From an uncultured Lachnospiraceae bacterium (GTDB taxonomy: Bacteria; Bacillota_A; Clostridia; Lachnospirales; Lachnospiraceae): DNA of 14,104 nt. This document shows positions 13,857-14,104 of this stretch, one piece after another; position 1 is the stretch's first letter, and the number at the start of each line of letters is the position of its first letter. Location of the stretch: contig CAJUGZ010000092.1 in the NCBI GenBank assembly GCA_910585855.1, positions 1-14,104 on the forward strand. Direction: 5' to 3'. Under the pieces are notes generated by a model. The model was not told the origin of the DNA. It ran no database searches and worked only from the letters and a program-made list of their open reading frames with translations. The translations under genes were made by a program, and so were the position numbers.

Positions 13857-14104
13857 TTTTCACCGGACGCCAGAGGCGGTTTGCTTCTGTCCTTTGCCTG
13901 CTCCGCTCCAAACGGTAAGAAAGTCTAGGACTTCTGATTTCGGTTCATCCAACCGGACGAACCGGGGCGCAATTCGCCCTCACTTCAACCGAAACGAAAC
14001 GGATGTAAGGAAAGATTTTGCCAACCATAAGACAGTTTCTTCCCTATCATCTGGGCTAAACACGCCCCTTTTTTTGCATACCCTGCATAGAAGCAGGATA
14101 TGCA
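13857..14104 (+). repeat. Large palindromic repeat, copy D (truncated at window edge)
   Basis: This long arm begins TTTTCACCGGACGCCAGAGG, continues through the second-stem block AACGGTAAGAAAGTC, the CGGGGCGCAATTCGCCCTCA domain and GGGCTAAACACGCCCC, and ends in the central hairpin (14069-14104). The opposite arm is outside the window. It is closely similar to copy A and inverted relative to it, with 13.6 kb between them. It fills most of the 13777-14104 spacer upstream of ispG. Confidence 0.82.

Overview
The window looks like chromosomal DNA from a low-GC, spore-forming anaerobe of the Clostridia, most likely Lachnospiraceae. The reasons are a clostridial SleC-type spore cortex-lytic protein, A/T-rich spacers, strong AGGAGG ribosome binding sites and a dense load of structured intergenic repeats. 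Family and genus are inference.

Layout, left to right. Positions 1-235 hold a truncated copy of a large palindromic repeat. carB and carA (carbamoyl-phosphate synthase, minus strand, 291-4582) follow, with a promoter and an attenuator-like leader. Then comes the 3' part of a sleC-like germination gene (4949-5329), followed at once by the 3' part of a large serine recombinase gene (5350-6129). The middle (6134-10976) is a mosaic: a sugar O-acetyltransferase with a truncated glyoxalase-family ORF, a MIF-type tautomerase, a Cys-motif protein of unknown function paired with a cupin, a class I aminotransferase, and two complete 323/324-bp palindromic repeats. Next come the 5' part of the serine recombinase (10977-11672) and the 5' part of sleC (11764-12636), then ispG (isoprenoid synthesis) and a further palindromic repeat cut by the right window edge.

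The main discovery is a nested interruption. Removing 5330-11763 joins the sleC halves in frame at a shared GGTCA and restores the family motif CPEWMTQWGSKSLG, giving a 417-residue SleC. The element ends meet to form a strong dyad (about 20 bp per arm), as expected of a serine recombinase attachment site. The recombinase lies just inside the junction and points the same way as sleC. This is the architecture of sporulation intervening elements such as the sigK skin element, here in a spore-germination gene. The recombinase gene is itself split: removing 6130-10976 joins its halves in frame at a shared GAAT and restores the conserved YILQNPVYKGYIRWN, giving a 491-residue enzyme. The structure is therefore sleC [ recombinase { 4.85 kb of metabolic genes and repeats } recombinase ] sleC.

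Whether this is a live developmental switch, possibly with two excision steps, or a skin-like element killed by a later insertion cannot be decided from sequence alone. All four half-genes are free of internal stops and frameshifts, so the events are recent or the genes are under selection. A second notable signal is the palindromic repeat family: two complete copies have different terminal-stem sequences, yet each is a perfect 28-bp self-complement, which suggests selection on folded RNA or single-stranded DNA.
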